A DNA stretch of 58,325 nucleotides from Bordetella parapertussis (lineage in GTDB: Bacteria; Pseudomonadota; Gammaproteobacteria; Burkholderiales; SG8-39), in the NCBI GenBank assembly GCA_945861875.1, contig CAMAWC010000012.1, positions 1 through 58,325 of the forward strand. The letters are read 5' to 3'. Each line of letters opens with the position of its first letter. Position 1 is the stretch's first letter. Under the pieces are notes generated by a model. The model ran no database searches and had not been told where the DNA came from. It saw only the letters and a list, made by a program, of their open reading frames with translations. A program made the position numbers and the translations under genes. This document shows positions 17,671-25,849 of the stretch, one piece after another.

Positions 17671-18168
17671 TCAGCCGTGCTTTCGCGCCGGGTTGTCGGC
17701 ATCGCCAACCGGCGGCTTGCGGTGGCGGAAGGTCCACAAGTCGTTGACGACAAAATTGAACACGCTGGCACCGACGATGGCGATGAGATTGGCAAGAAGG
17801 TAGTGCAAATAGACCACCAGAATCTTGGTAAACACCACTTGCAGCAATATGCCCAGCCAGCAGGCGAGGGCGTATTGCACGAATTGGGTAAGTACCGGTT
17901 TGACCTGCATGTGCCTGCGGTCATGCCAGGTCCAGATGCGGTTCCAGGTGAAGTTATTAATGGTGGCAACCAGGATTGCCCCGGCGAGGGAAAAATTCAG
18001 CCGTGTTTCCGGCTGTGCGATGGCACTGAACAAAAACTCCTGCCCGATATACAACACCGCCAGGTTGACCACGGTTCCGGATGCGCCGACCGTGCCGAAT
18101 TTGAGGAAACGCCATTTCAAGACCCGCATCACCAGCGGATGTTGCATCGCCCGTTGAATGAGCGTCAT
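17671..18168 (-). CDS. GtrA-family membrane protein
   Basis: 165 residues from the ATG at 18168, which overlaps the GT9 stop (ATGA). Four membrane helices with the family start FLKFGTVGASGTVVNLAVLY, NNFTWNRIWTW and the C-terminal FNFVVNDLWTF. GtrA proteins are thought to flip or hand over polyprenyl-phosphate sugars in surface glycan modification. A donor-supply role for the adjacent GT39 is a direct inference from order. Confidence 0.87.
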   Translation of the reverse strand: MTLIQRAMQHPLVMRVLKWRFLKFGTVGASGTVVNLAVLYIGQEFLFSAIAQPETRLNFSLAGAILVATINNFTWNRIWTWHDRRHMQVKPVLTQFVQYALACWLGILLQVVFTKILVVYLHYLLANLIAIVGASVFNFVVNDLWTFRHRKPPVGDADNPARKHG

Positions 18169-19400
18169 GCGATTCCTGTCGATGAAGATCGGCCGGCGGC
18201 GAGCAGCTCGTGCGCCTTGGCCAGCACCTCGTCCGGGGTGATTTGCTTCAGGCACTGGTTGTCGCCATCGCAGGGCGAAGCGCGGTGGTTGTAGGCGGTC
18301 AGGCAGGGTGAGCAGGGCAGGGCGAGGTGAAAACACCACGCATTCGCCGACAGCGAGCGGTAGAGCAGCGGTGTTTCCGGCCCGAAAAACACGATGGAGG
18401 GAATGCTCGTCAGTGCGGCGAACTGTCCCGGTCCGCCGTCGTTGGTGATCAGCAGGTCGGCGCGATGAAACAGCGCCAGCAGGTGACGCACGGATTTTGT
18501 GTAACCGGTCAGGTCTATGCACAGCGTGCTGCCGCTTTGCCTGACCAGCGCCTCACCCAGCGGCCGGTCCTCGGCCAGTCCGACCACACCGACGGCGTAG
18601 CCCTCTTTGAGGAGGCTGGTGCACAGGCTGGCATAGGATTCAAGTGGCCAAGCGCGTATCGGCAACATGCCGCCGCTCGGGTAGATGAGGATGAGGCGCT
18701 TGCCGGCGATCGCCGGAAAATCGGACTGCAAGCGCGTGGCCGCCTCTTCCAGTTCGCCCGGCCTGAACTCAAGTGGCGGCGGACCGCCCGGCATCGCCAC
18801 CGGCAGGTCCTTGGTCAGCGGGAAGGTTTTTGATTCGAGCGCCGCGACCATGGCCAGCAATTGCAGGCTCAGGTGGCGGTAGGGGTTGTACAGCACCGGA
18901 CGGTTGATGAACGAACCGCGGTACAGGCCTTCCTGGGTGTGGCGGTGAAAGCCGGCGCGCAGCCTGGCGCCGGACAAATAGGAAAAAATGCTGCTGACAC
19001 GCGAAAACAACTCGCAGTCGAGCACCGCGTCGAGCTTGAGCGCGCGCAATTTCCATAGCGCGGAGAGGCTGTCGCCGGCAAAACTCAGCAAGCCCTCGTC
19101 ATTGAGGGTCAGCACATTACCCGGAGCCACCACGCCGAGCAGGTCCAGTACCTCGCGGTTCTTGGCAAACAGCAAAACGTGAATCGTCGCCTCGGGGTAT
19201 TTTGCCTTCAGCCGGGCGAACATCGGCTCGGCCAGCACCAGGCTGCCCATTTCCGAGAGCAGTATCACCAGGATGTTTTGCGGTCGCACGACCATGCCGG
19301 CGGGAACGCTGGGGCCGAAAATCCGGTCAAACAGCGATAGCGCCGCGCAGATTGGAATGCCGACATAACGGTCGACCAGACGCTGAAACCGGATATTCAT
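18165..19400 (-). CDS. Glycosyltransferase family 9 (heptosyltransferase-like)
   Basis: 411 residues with two Rossmann domains. The N-terminal ILVILLSEMGSLVLAEPMFARLK replaces the usual GD.(L/I) acceptor motif of heptosyltransferases. The C-terminal donor site LLITNDGGPGQFAALTSIPSIVFFGPETP is typical of GT9, although the usual THD/DSG is TNDGG here. A Cys-rich tail (LPCSPCLTAYNHRASPCDGDNQC) is unusual. First gene of the five-gene leftward operon. GT9 enzymes act on LPS core or related glycans at the cytoplasmic face. Confidence 0.85.
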   Translation of the reverse strand: MNIRFQRLVDRYVGIPICAALSLFDRIFGPSVPAGMVVRPQNILVILLSEMGSLVLAEPMFARLKAKYPEATIHVLLFAKNREVLDLLGVVAPGNVLTLNDEGLLSFAGDSLSALWKLRALKLDAVLDCELFSRVSSIFSYLSGARLRAGFHRHTQEGLYRGSFINRPVLYNPYRHLSLQLLAMVAALESKTFPLTKDLPVAMPGGPPPLEFRPGELEEAATRLQSDFPAIAGKRLILIYPSGGMLPIRAWPLESYASLCTSLLKEGYAVGVVGLAEDRPLGEALVRQSGSTLCIDLTGYTKSVRHLLALFHRADLLITNDGGPGQFAALTSIPSIVFFGPETPLLYRSLSANAWCFHLALPCSPCLTAYNHRASPCDGDNQCLKQITPDEVLAKAHELLAAGRSSSTGIA

Positions 19401-19426
19401 TGCCAGCTATTCATCGCCAAAGCGGG

Positions 19427-19500
19427 AGAGTTTCACCAAGACCGCCAGTTTGCCACGCAACGCAGGGGGAAGAGTTTCACCAAGACCGCCAGTTTGCCAC
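19427..19500. repeat. Two 30-bp direct repeats, 44-bp period
   Basis: 19427-19456 and 19471-19500 are identical (AGAGTTTCACCAAGACCGCC followed by AGTTTGCCAC). They lie in the 288-bp divergent gap between the GT9 gene and the kinase gene; otherwise that gap shows no clear element. Two copies only, so not a CRISPR. Confidence 0.75.
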
Positions 19501-19688
19501 CAAGCGGCCCGGCTGATCAGAAACTCAGGCCGAGCGAGGCCTGCACGAACGACCTGTACCCGATGGCGCGGGGCTCATCCGCCCAGTGCGATGACCGCGC
19601 TGACCAGGGCGATGTCGAGGGCGCACAAGACAACATCCAGGAGCGGCGGGACTGGGGTGATGCGCCGCATCGCGGTATCATTGCCACC

Positions 19689-20957
19689 ATGGACTTTGAC
19701 CTGCAAATAGGCAAGTACACCGTCAAGCAAATGCTTGGCAAGGGTGCGACCGGCACCGTCTATCTGGCGGTGGATACCTTCTCGGGCGCCGAGGTGGCCT
19801 TAAAGACCATTGAGCCCGAGGTGTTTCGCGACACTGAGTTCGGTTCGATTTACCGCGCGCAATTCCTCAACGAGGCGTCGCTTGCCGGCAAGTTGAAACA
19901 CCCGCATATCGTCGCCATTCTCGATGCGGTGGTCGGCGACGAGGCCGGTCATATCGCCATGGAATACGTGCCAGGCGGTGATTTGTCGCAGCACCTGCGT
20001 GTCGACACCATGCTGTCGGTGGAGGACGTGGTGCAGGTGGGTTTTAAGTGCTGTTGGGCGCTCGATTACGCTTTTCGCGAGGGCATCGTCCATCGTGACA
20101 TCAAGCCGGCGAACATCATGCTGGTCAGCGGCACCGAGGTGAAAATTGCCGACTTTGGCGCCGCGCTGCTGCGCAAGGCGCAGGTGGCGCAGACGGCCAA
20201 CATCGGCTCGCCCGCCTACATGTCGCCCGAACAGCTGTCGCACAAGGAGCTGACCCTGCACAGCGACATGTACTGCCTCGGTGTGGTGCTCTACGAACTG
20301 CTCACCGGGCAGCGGCCGTTCATCGCCGAGAACATGGAGGCCCTCAAGCAAAAGGTCTTGACCGAACCGCCGGTGCCGCCGTCAAAGCTGCGGCCCAGCC
20401 TGCCGCCTTCCATCGACAAGATCGTGTTGCAGGCGATGGGCAAGCGTCCCGAACAACGCTACCCGACCTGGGCCGATTTTGCCGCCGACCTGTCGGCGGT
20501 CGCGCAGCTCTTGAGCGACCCGCAGACCGTGCCCGACAGCGAAAAATTCGTCGCCCTCAAGCGTGTGGCCATGCTCAGCACGCTTACCGACGCCGAAACC
20601 TGGGAATTGGTGCAGGCGGGTAACTGGCGGCGCGCCGAGCCGGGGCAAATCCTCATTACCGAAGACCAGCCGGGACAGAACTTTTTTTTCCTTGCGCAAG
20701 GCCAGGTCAAGGTGACGCAAAAGGGGCGGCTGCTCAACCTGGTTGATCACGGCGAGTGCATCGGTGAAATGGGTTATATCCGCGGCGGCGAGATGTTGCG
20801 CCAGGCGACGGTGAGCACCATGACCAAGAGCACTCTCGCCGAATTCGAGCCCGCAGCGCTTGCGCGCATGAGTGTTGGCGCGCAACTGCACTTCACGCGT
20901 GCGCTGGCGAGCAACTTGGTCGACCGGCTGGCCCTCGCCAACACCCGCATCAAGTAG
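19689..20957 (+). CDS. Ser/Thr protein kinase fused to a cyclic-nucleotide-binding domain
   Basis: The start at 19689 gives MDFDLQIGKYTVKQMLGKGATGTVYLA at the kinase P-loop; the upstream open frame has no kinase homology. 422 residues. The Hanks kinase domain has ALKTI (Lys), the catalytic loop IVHRDIKPANIML, DFG in IADFGAALL, and GSPAYMSPEQ. From about residue 295 a cNMP-binding fold appears: GQILITEDQPGQNFFFLAQGQVKV, GECIGEMGYI, RQATVSTMTKSTLAEF. No transmembrane segment. Cyclic nucleotide or another ligand may control kinase activity. No phosphatase gene is adjacent. Confidence 0.9.
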   Translation: MDFDLQIGKYTVKQMLGKGATGTVYLAVDTFSGAEVALKTIEPEVFRDTEFGSIYRAQFLNEASLAGKLKHPHIVAILDAVVGDEAGHIAMEYVPGGDLSQHLRVDTMLSVEDVVQVGFKCCWALDYAFREGIVHRDIKPANIMLVSGTEVKIADFGAALLRKAQVAQTANIGSPAYMSPEQLSHKELTLHSDMYCLGVVLYELLTGQRPFIAENMEALKQKVLTEPPVPPSKLRPSLPPSIDKIVLQAMGKRPEQRYPTWADFAADLSAVAQLLSDPQTVPDSEKFVALKRVAMLSTLTDAETWELVQAGNWRRAEPGQILITEDQPGQNFFFLAQGQVKVTQKGRLLNLVDHGECIGEMGYIRGGEMLRQATVSTMTKSTLAEFEPAALARMSVGAQLHFTRALASNLVDRLALANTRIK

Positions 20958-20991
20958 CGTCCGGCGGGGCAATCGGCGGGAATTCCGCACC

Positions 20992-21012
20992 AAGCGCGCG
21001 CGACGCTTTTTT
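20992..21012 (+). terminator. Weak intrinsic terminator after the kinase gene
   Basis: A short stem AAGCG (20992-20996) / CGCTT (21004-21008) runs into a six-T tract (21007-21012) 35 bp after the kinase stop. The stem is short, so confidence is low. Confidence 0.35.
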
Positions 21013-21022
21013 AATAAACCCT

Positions 21023-21118
21023 GTCATTCCGGGGTCGCGTAGCGGAACCCGGAACCCATGGGGTTCGTCGCACAGGGACAAACTCAACCCCATGGATCCC
21101 CGCTTTCGCGGGGATGAC
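21023..21118. repeat. 96-bp palindromic dispersed repeat, copy 2
   Basis: Same length and nearly the same sequence as 8913-9008, from GTCATTCC to GGGGATGAC, with complementary halves that include the CCATGGGGTT / AACCCCATGG pair. This copy lacks the 27-bp outer inverted repeats of copy 1. It occupies most of the 248-bp convergent gap between the kinase and the solute-binding protein genes. Confidence 0.75.
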
Positions 21119-21205
21119 AATAAGAACGAGGGGGAATGGTTTGGTTAAGCGCTACTCGCTTCTAAAACCGCGCTCCGGCGCGTCAGTGGATTGCCCGGTG
21201 CCGGT

Positions 21206-22135
21206 TCAGGCGCTTTTCCACAAATCGCTGAACGCGGTGGCGACCACCTTGTCGTAGGCGACATCGCGCGACAGCAGGCCGAGGTCTTGGGCGAAGCGAT
21301 TCATTGTCGCGACTTTGCCGGGCGGCACCGCCGGGTCGTAGAACGGCGCATCGCGGCGGATCAGGTCGGCGATCATTTCGGCCTCGGCCGCGGGAAAGAG
21401 TTTTTTGGCGATCGGCGTCGCGCATGCCGGGTCGGCGGCAAGCGCGCGCTGCGCGCCGGTGATGGCGCGGATGGAGGCGCGCGCGAGCGCGGGGTTTTCC
21501 GTCATCAGTTTTTCCGTCGTTACCCAGGCGGCAAAGCAGTAGTCGATGGCGCCCGCCGGCCCGTCGCCGCGGCGCGCATCGAGCACCAGCGTGCCGATGC
21601 CGCTCTTGAGCGCCACGTCCGAACCCATGCCGTTGGCCCAGAAGGCGTCAATCTCGCCCGCCTCCAGCGCCTTGGCGGCACTGACGCCGAATGACACGCC
21701 GGCACCGGCCGCCGCGGGAATCGGACCGATTTTCACGTCGGTATCCGGGTTCATGCCGATTTGCGTCAGCATGCGGCGCAGCCCGTCCACCGGACCGGGC
21801 GCCGCGCCTATGCGCAGGCCGCGCACGCCGGCGAGGTCGCCGCGTTTCAATTTCAGGTCGGCGCGCACGATCAGGAACCAGTACATGTTCTGCGACAGCG
21901 CGCACAGGATGCGCGCACCGGCCCAGTCCTTGAAGGCATACAGCGGCGCATGTGAAGCGCCGCCGATGAAATCCCATTTGCCGTCGTGCAACTCCTGGTA
22001 GGCGCGGGTGACCGGAAACACCAGCTCGAGTTCGGCGTCATAGCCTTCTTTTTTGAACAGGCCGAGTTCCACCGCAGCGATGGCGGGGAAATACGACGGG
22101 GACACCAGGTCCGGAATGGCGACGCGTACGGTCAT
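21206..22135 (-). CDS. NMT1/THI5-like solute-binding protein without signal peptide
   Basis: 309 residues from the ATG at 22135. VRVAIPDLVSPSYFPAIAAVELGLFKKEGYDAELE is the classic SsuA/NMT1 N-terminus, with GLRIGAAPGPVDGLRRML and GEIDAFWANGMGSDVAL further on. No hydrophobic leader precedes it, and no permease or ATPase gene is nearby. It may be a cytoplasmic ligand-binding protein, or the signal may have been lost. Divergent from the FAD monooxygenase, it probably belongs to the same uptake/catabolic locus. Confidence 0.75.
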   Translation of the reverse strand: MTVRVAIPDLVSPSYFPAIAAVELGLFKKEGYDAELELVFPVTRAYQELHDGKWDFIGGASHAPLYAFKDWAGARILCALSQNMYWFLIVRADLKLKRGDLAGVRGLRIGAAPGPVDGLRRMLTQIGMNPDTDVKIGPIPAAAGAGVSFGVSAAKALEAGEIDAFWANGMGSDVALKSGIGTLVLDARRGDGPAGAIDYCFAAWVTTEKLMTENPALARASIRAITGAQRALAADPACATPIAKKLFPAAEAEMIADLIRRDAPFYDPAVPPGKVATMNRFAQDLGLLSRDVAYDKVVATAFSDLWKSA

Positions 22136-22286
22136 GTTTGGAATTCTTTCTGCGCGGGGCTGAAAAAAGTAAAGAAGTGACGGAGTGAAAGGTGAAGGGA
22201 AATGATACACGGCTGCGCGCGGTGCCAGCCAGCTTGTATTATCTCGGCAGGCGTATTCGCGCCGATGAAAAGAGACCATCGCAATT

Positions 22287-23507
22287 ATGCAATCTATCAA
22301 AGAAACCCACGTTGGCATTGTCGGCGCCGGCCCGGTCGGCGTTGTCGCGGCCATTGCCTGTATCAAGAAAGGCTTCAAGGTTACCCTCATCGAAGCCGAG
22401 GCGGCCATAGACCACGGCCCGCGCGCCGCCACCACCCATCCTTCGACGCTGGAAATGCTTGCCGAGCTGGGCCTCGCGGAGGAGTTCGAAGCGCTGGGCC
22501 TCAAGGCCTTGCATTTCCAGCACTGGGACGGCGTTGACATGACCCCGCAGGTGGAATTTGACCACTCCGTGCTGCGCGACGAGACGCCGTTTCCGTATGT
22601 GATACAAACCGAGCAGCACAAGCTTGCGGAACTGGGCCTGCGCCGCCTGGCGAAGGAGGCTGCCGCCGAGGTGCTGATGGGCACGACGGTGACGGCCATC
22701 AGCCAGAACGAAAGCGGCGTGACGGTGGAGCTGGACAAAGCCGGTGCCGCCGACCGGCGCGTGTTCGATTACCTCATCGGCTGCGACGGCGGCCGCAGCA
22801 CCGTGCGCAAGGCCATGGACATCGAGTTTGAGGGCTATACCTGGCCGGAGCGTTTTTTGGTGCTTACCTCGCTGTTCGACTTTGAGCGTGCCATCGGTTG
22901 CCGTTACCGCTGCTACATCGCCCATCCGGACGAGTGGGCCAACCTGTTCAAGGTCATGGGCGACGACCTGAAGGGCCGCTGGCGCGCGGTGTTTCGCGCC
23001 GGCGAGAACGAAACCGACGAAGAGGCGTTCACCGACGCGTCGGTGAAAAGGCGCTTTGCCCAGCTGCTTGACGACCACCCGCTGGAGCTGGTGGTGCACC
23101 GGAACATCTATCGTGTGCACCAGCGCGTGGCCAAAACCTTCCGTCAGGGCCGCGTGTTCCTCGCCGGCGATGCCGCGCACGTGAACAATCCCATAGGCGG
23201 GCTTGGCCTCAACGGCGGCATTCACGACATCATGGACCTCGCCGATACCTTGTGGCAGGTGGCGACCGGCACCGCCGATGCGTCGCTGCTCGACCGCTAC
23301 GAGCGCCGCCGCCGCCCGCTACAAATCGAGTTCGTGCAGCAGCAGACCATCGTCAACAAAAAACGCCTGGAAGAACGCGACCCGGCGCAGCGCAAGGCCA
23401 ATTTCGACGAACTGCGCCGCATTGCCGACGACCCGGTGCGGCACAAGCAGTTCCTGATGCGCACCTCGCTGATTGAAAGCGTGCGCAAGGCGGCGAAGAT
23501 CGATTAG
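22287..23507 (+). CDS. FAD-dependent aromatic-type monooxygenase (PHBH/MhpA-like)
   Basis: 406 residues. It has all three class A flavin hydroxylase marks: GAGPVGVVAAIACIKKG (dinucleotide fold, 13-29), CDGGRSTVRKA (DG motif) and RVFLAGDAAHVNNPIGGLGLNGGIHD (GD motif). These enzymes hydroxylate aromatic or heteroaromatic rings using NAD(P)H and O2. The substrate is not predictable, but the next gene is an enamidase-like amidohydrolase, which suggests a ring-opening route for an N-heterocycle or similar compound. Confidence 0.87.
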   Translation: MQSIKETHVGIVGAGPVGVVAAIACIKKGFKVTLIEAEAAIDHGPRAATTHPSTLEMLAELGLAEEFEALGLKALHFQHWDGVDMTPQVEFDHSVLRDETPFPYVIQTEQHKLAELGLRRLAKEAAAEVLMGTTVTAISQNESGVTVELDKAGAADRRVFDYLIGCDGGRSTVRKAMDIEFEGYTWPERFLVLTSLFDFERAIGCRYRCYIAHPDEWANLFKVMGDDLKGRWRAVFRAGENETDEEAFTDASVKRRFAQLLDDHPLELVVHRNIYRVHQRVAKTFRQGRVFLAGDAAHVNNPIGGLGLNGGIHDIMDLADTLWQVATGTADASLLDRYERRRRPLQIEFVQQQTIVNKKRLEERDPAQRKANFDELRRIADDPVRHKQFLMRTSLIESVRKAAKID

Positions 23508-23585
23508 TCGGCGCGGTCGTGAAAAGGCGGCGGGCGATTGCCCCGCTGCTACAATCGGCAATCGAAGCGCAGGGGAGGTCGTCGC

Positions 23586-24806
23586 ATGCCGCGTGTCCTG
23601 ATAGAAAATATTGGAGAGTTTTTTACCGGCGACCTGGTTGCGCCCGCCTCGGCGGTGCATTCTTTGCTGATCGAAGACGGACGCATCGCCGCTTTCGATC
23701 CGGCCAGTCCCGGTGAATGCGAGGTGATCATCGATGCGCGGGGAAGCGCTGTCATGCCGGGGCTGGTGGATGGGCATGTGCATCCGGTGTGCGGCGAGTG
23801 GACGCCGACGCAGAATGCCACCGGCTGGATCGGCAATTACCTCAACGGCGGCACCACCACGCTGGTTTCGGCGGGCGAACTGCATTTGCCCGGCCTCGAT
23901 CCGGATGCGCTGACCGCGGAGCTCGTGACATCGCTCGCTGTGGTGATGGCGCAGACCACCGGGCGCGTGCGCTGGAGTGGCGCCAAGCTGATTGCCGGCA
24001 CAGTCCTTCTTGTGCCCGGGATGAACGCCGGGCACTTCGATCGCATTGCCGCGCACGGGACGAAATTCGCCAAGTTTATTTTTTATCCTCTCGACGAAAA
24101 TCCCGACGAGGCGAAGCAGTACGTGCGCTGGTGCCGCGAGCGCGGCATTCGCACCAAGGTTCACACCGGAGGGGTTTCGCGCTCAGGCTCTTCGCAGATG
24201 TGCGGTTACGACATTCTCTCGTGGTTGCAGCCGGACATCGCCGCGCACGTGTCTGGCGGTCCGATCCCGATGAGCGATGAGGACCTCGATCGCGTGGTCG
24301 ACGAGACCTCGTTTGCGCTGGAGATATGTTCGTCGGGCAACTACGGTTCGACCGCGCGCGCGGTCAAGCGGCTGGTATCGCGCGGGCGCCTCGACCGCTT
24401 GTGCCTTGGCACCGATACGCCGGGCGGCACAGGCGTCATTCCGCGCGGCATGTTCAAAAATATCTTGTTCCTCACATCGATTTGCGGACTGTCGCCGGCT
24501 GAGGCGATTGCGGTGGGGACCGGCAATACCGCGCGTGCCCATGGGCTCGATTGCGGCATTCTGGCACCGGGGCGTCCGGCCGATGTGGTGGTCTGCGGGC
24601 CGGTCAGGGGTTCCAAGGGAGGTTCGCTTTCGGATGCCATCGCGCACGGCGATTTTCCGGGCATCAGCCACGTGCTGGTCGACGGCGTACCGGTGGTGCT
24701 CGGTCGCAGCCACCAGACGCCGCCGCCCGAGCATGCCGCCAAGTTCCTGTGCTGCAATATCGGCTGGTTGTCCAGCGGCGCCTCTGCCGCGCACAACCTC
24801 AAATAG
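23586..24806 (+). CDS. Enamidase-like amidohydrolase
   Basis: The start at 23586 follows GGGGAGG; 406 residues. The whole length follows enamidase of nicotinate fermentation: NGGTTTLVSAG, KVHTGG, AHVSGGP, GTDTPGGTGVIPRGM, FPGISHVLVDG. Metal ligands H64 and H66 (GHVH), H193, H221 and D277 are present. By my recalled alignment, the bridging Glu of enamidase is replaced by Phe164, with Lys163 beside it, which could act as a carboxylated lysine as in other amidohydrolases. The substrate is probably a cyclic amide or imide. It is in line with the monooxygenase, 78 bp apart. Confidence 0.83.
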   Translation: MPRVLIENIGEFFTGDLVAPASAVHSLLIEDGRIAAFDPASPGECEVIIDARGSAVMPGLVDGHVHPVCGEWTPTQNATGWIGNYLNGGTTTLVSAGELHLPGLDPDALTAELVTSLAVVMAQTTGRVRWSGAKLIAGTVLLVPGMNAGHFDRIAAHGTKFAKFIFYPLDENPDEAKQYVRWCRERGIRTKVHTGGVSRSGSSQMCGYDILSWLQPDIAAHVSGGPIPMSDEDLDRVVDETSFALEICSSGNYGSTARAVKRLVSRGRLDRLCLGTDTPGGTGVIPRGMFKNILFLTSICGLSPAEAIAVGTGNTARAHGLDCGILAPGRPADVVVCGPVRGSKGGSLSDAIAHGDFPGISHVLVDGVPVVLGRSHQTPPPEHAAKFLCCNIGWLSSGASAAHNLK

Positions 24807-24808
24807 CC

Positions 24809-25774
24809 TTACTCCGGTTTGATGCCGGCGTCGCTTACGATCTTCTGGTACACACCGTAGCTTTTTGCAATCGAGTCGGCGAAGGATTGCTGTGTCGCGA
24901 TCCTCACTTCGAAGCCCGCCGCGTCAAGGCGCGAACGCACGTCCGAAAATTCCAGCGCCTTTGTCACCGCCGCGTTCAACTGCCCGGCGATCGGCGCCGG
25001 CAAATGTGCTGGGCCCATCAACCCGATCCAGGTGTCCGGAATGGCAAACCCGGGCACGCCGGCCTCAGCCACGGTGGGAATCTCCGGGGCACCCTTTGCG
25101 CGTTGTGCCTCGAGCATGGCCAGCAGTTTGAGTTTGCCGGTGCGTGCATGCACGATCACGTTCGACAAGGTGAGGATGCCAATCGGCACCTGGCCTCCGA
25201 GCAGGTCGTTGATCGCCTGTCCGCCTCCCTTGTATCCGATGTGCTGCAGGTCTATGCCAGTCATCTTGTTGAGGTGCAATCCGCCCAAGTGTTGTGCCGT
25301 GCCGACGCCGGAGGTTCCGAACGATAGCTTGCCGGGATTTTTTTTCGCGTATTCGATCAATTCTTTCAGCGAATTTACCGGCAATGACGGATGCACCGCT
25401 ATCACCTGGGGCAGTGTGCCGATGATGGCGATGGGCGTGAAGTCCTTGATGTTGTCAAAGGGCAGGTTTCTGATGAGCAATGGAAATATCGTGTGCGGCG
25501 GACTCACCGCGAGCAGCAGTGTGTATCCGTCTGGCGATGCCTTGGCGACAACATCCGAGCCTATCGCGGCGAGTCCGCCGGCGCGGTTGTCAATTACCAC
25601 CGGTTGCCCGAGCGCCTCACTGATGCGGTTGCCCGTCGCGCGGGCGACCGTGTCGGCGGCGCCACCGGCCGCAAACGGCACGACGAGGCGCACCGGCTTG
25701 TTCGGGTAAGTTTGCGCGAATGTGAGCAATGGCGCGAGCAATCCGCAAAGAACCAGAAAGCGCGGTACCTTCAT
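24809..25774 (-). CDS. Bug-family (tripartite tricarboxylate transporter) receptor
   Basis: 321 residues with the signal peptide MKVPRFLVLCGLLAPLLTFAQ. The TctC signature is clear: YPNKPVRLVVPFAAGGAADTVAR, VIDNRAGG, SPDGYTLLLA, INDLLGGQVPIG. These periplasmic receptors bind carboxylated or amide solutes for TctAB permeases or sensors. No tctA or tctB is in the window, which is typical of the many orphan Bug proteins of Betaproteobacteria. It converges on the amidohydrolase, 2 bp apart, and may bind the locus substrate. Confidence 0.9.
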   Translation of the reverse strand: MKVPRFLVLCGLLAPLLTFAQTYPNKPVRLVVPFAAGGAADTVARATGNRISEALGQPVVIDNRAGGLAAIGSDVVAKASPDGYTLLLAVSPPHTIFPLLIRNLPFDNIKDFTPIAIIGTLPQVIAVHPSLPVNSLKELIEYAKKNPGKLSFGTSGVGTAQHLGGLHLNKMTGIDLQHIGYKGGGQAINDLLGGQVPIGILTLSNVIVHARTGKLKLLAMLEAQRAKGAPEIPTVAEAGVPGFAIPDTWIGLMGPAHLPAPIAGQLNAAVTKALEFSDVRSRLDAAGFEVRIATQQSFADSIAKSYGVYQKIVSDAGIKPE

Positions 25775-25849
25775 TTTGTTTCCCTTTCAGTTCACTGTTG
25801 CGCTACAGGCTAGAGCAAGCAGCCCGAAATCACAATCCCAAATTGGCGC

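Noticed and set aside
19427..19500. CRISPR array
   Set aside because: Only two repeat units with a 14-bp spacer and no cas genes.
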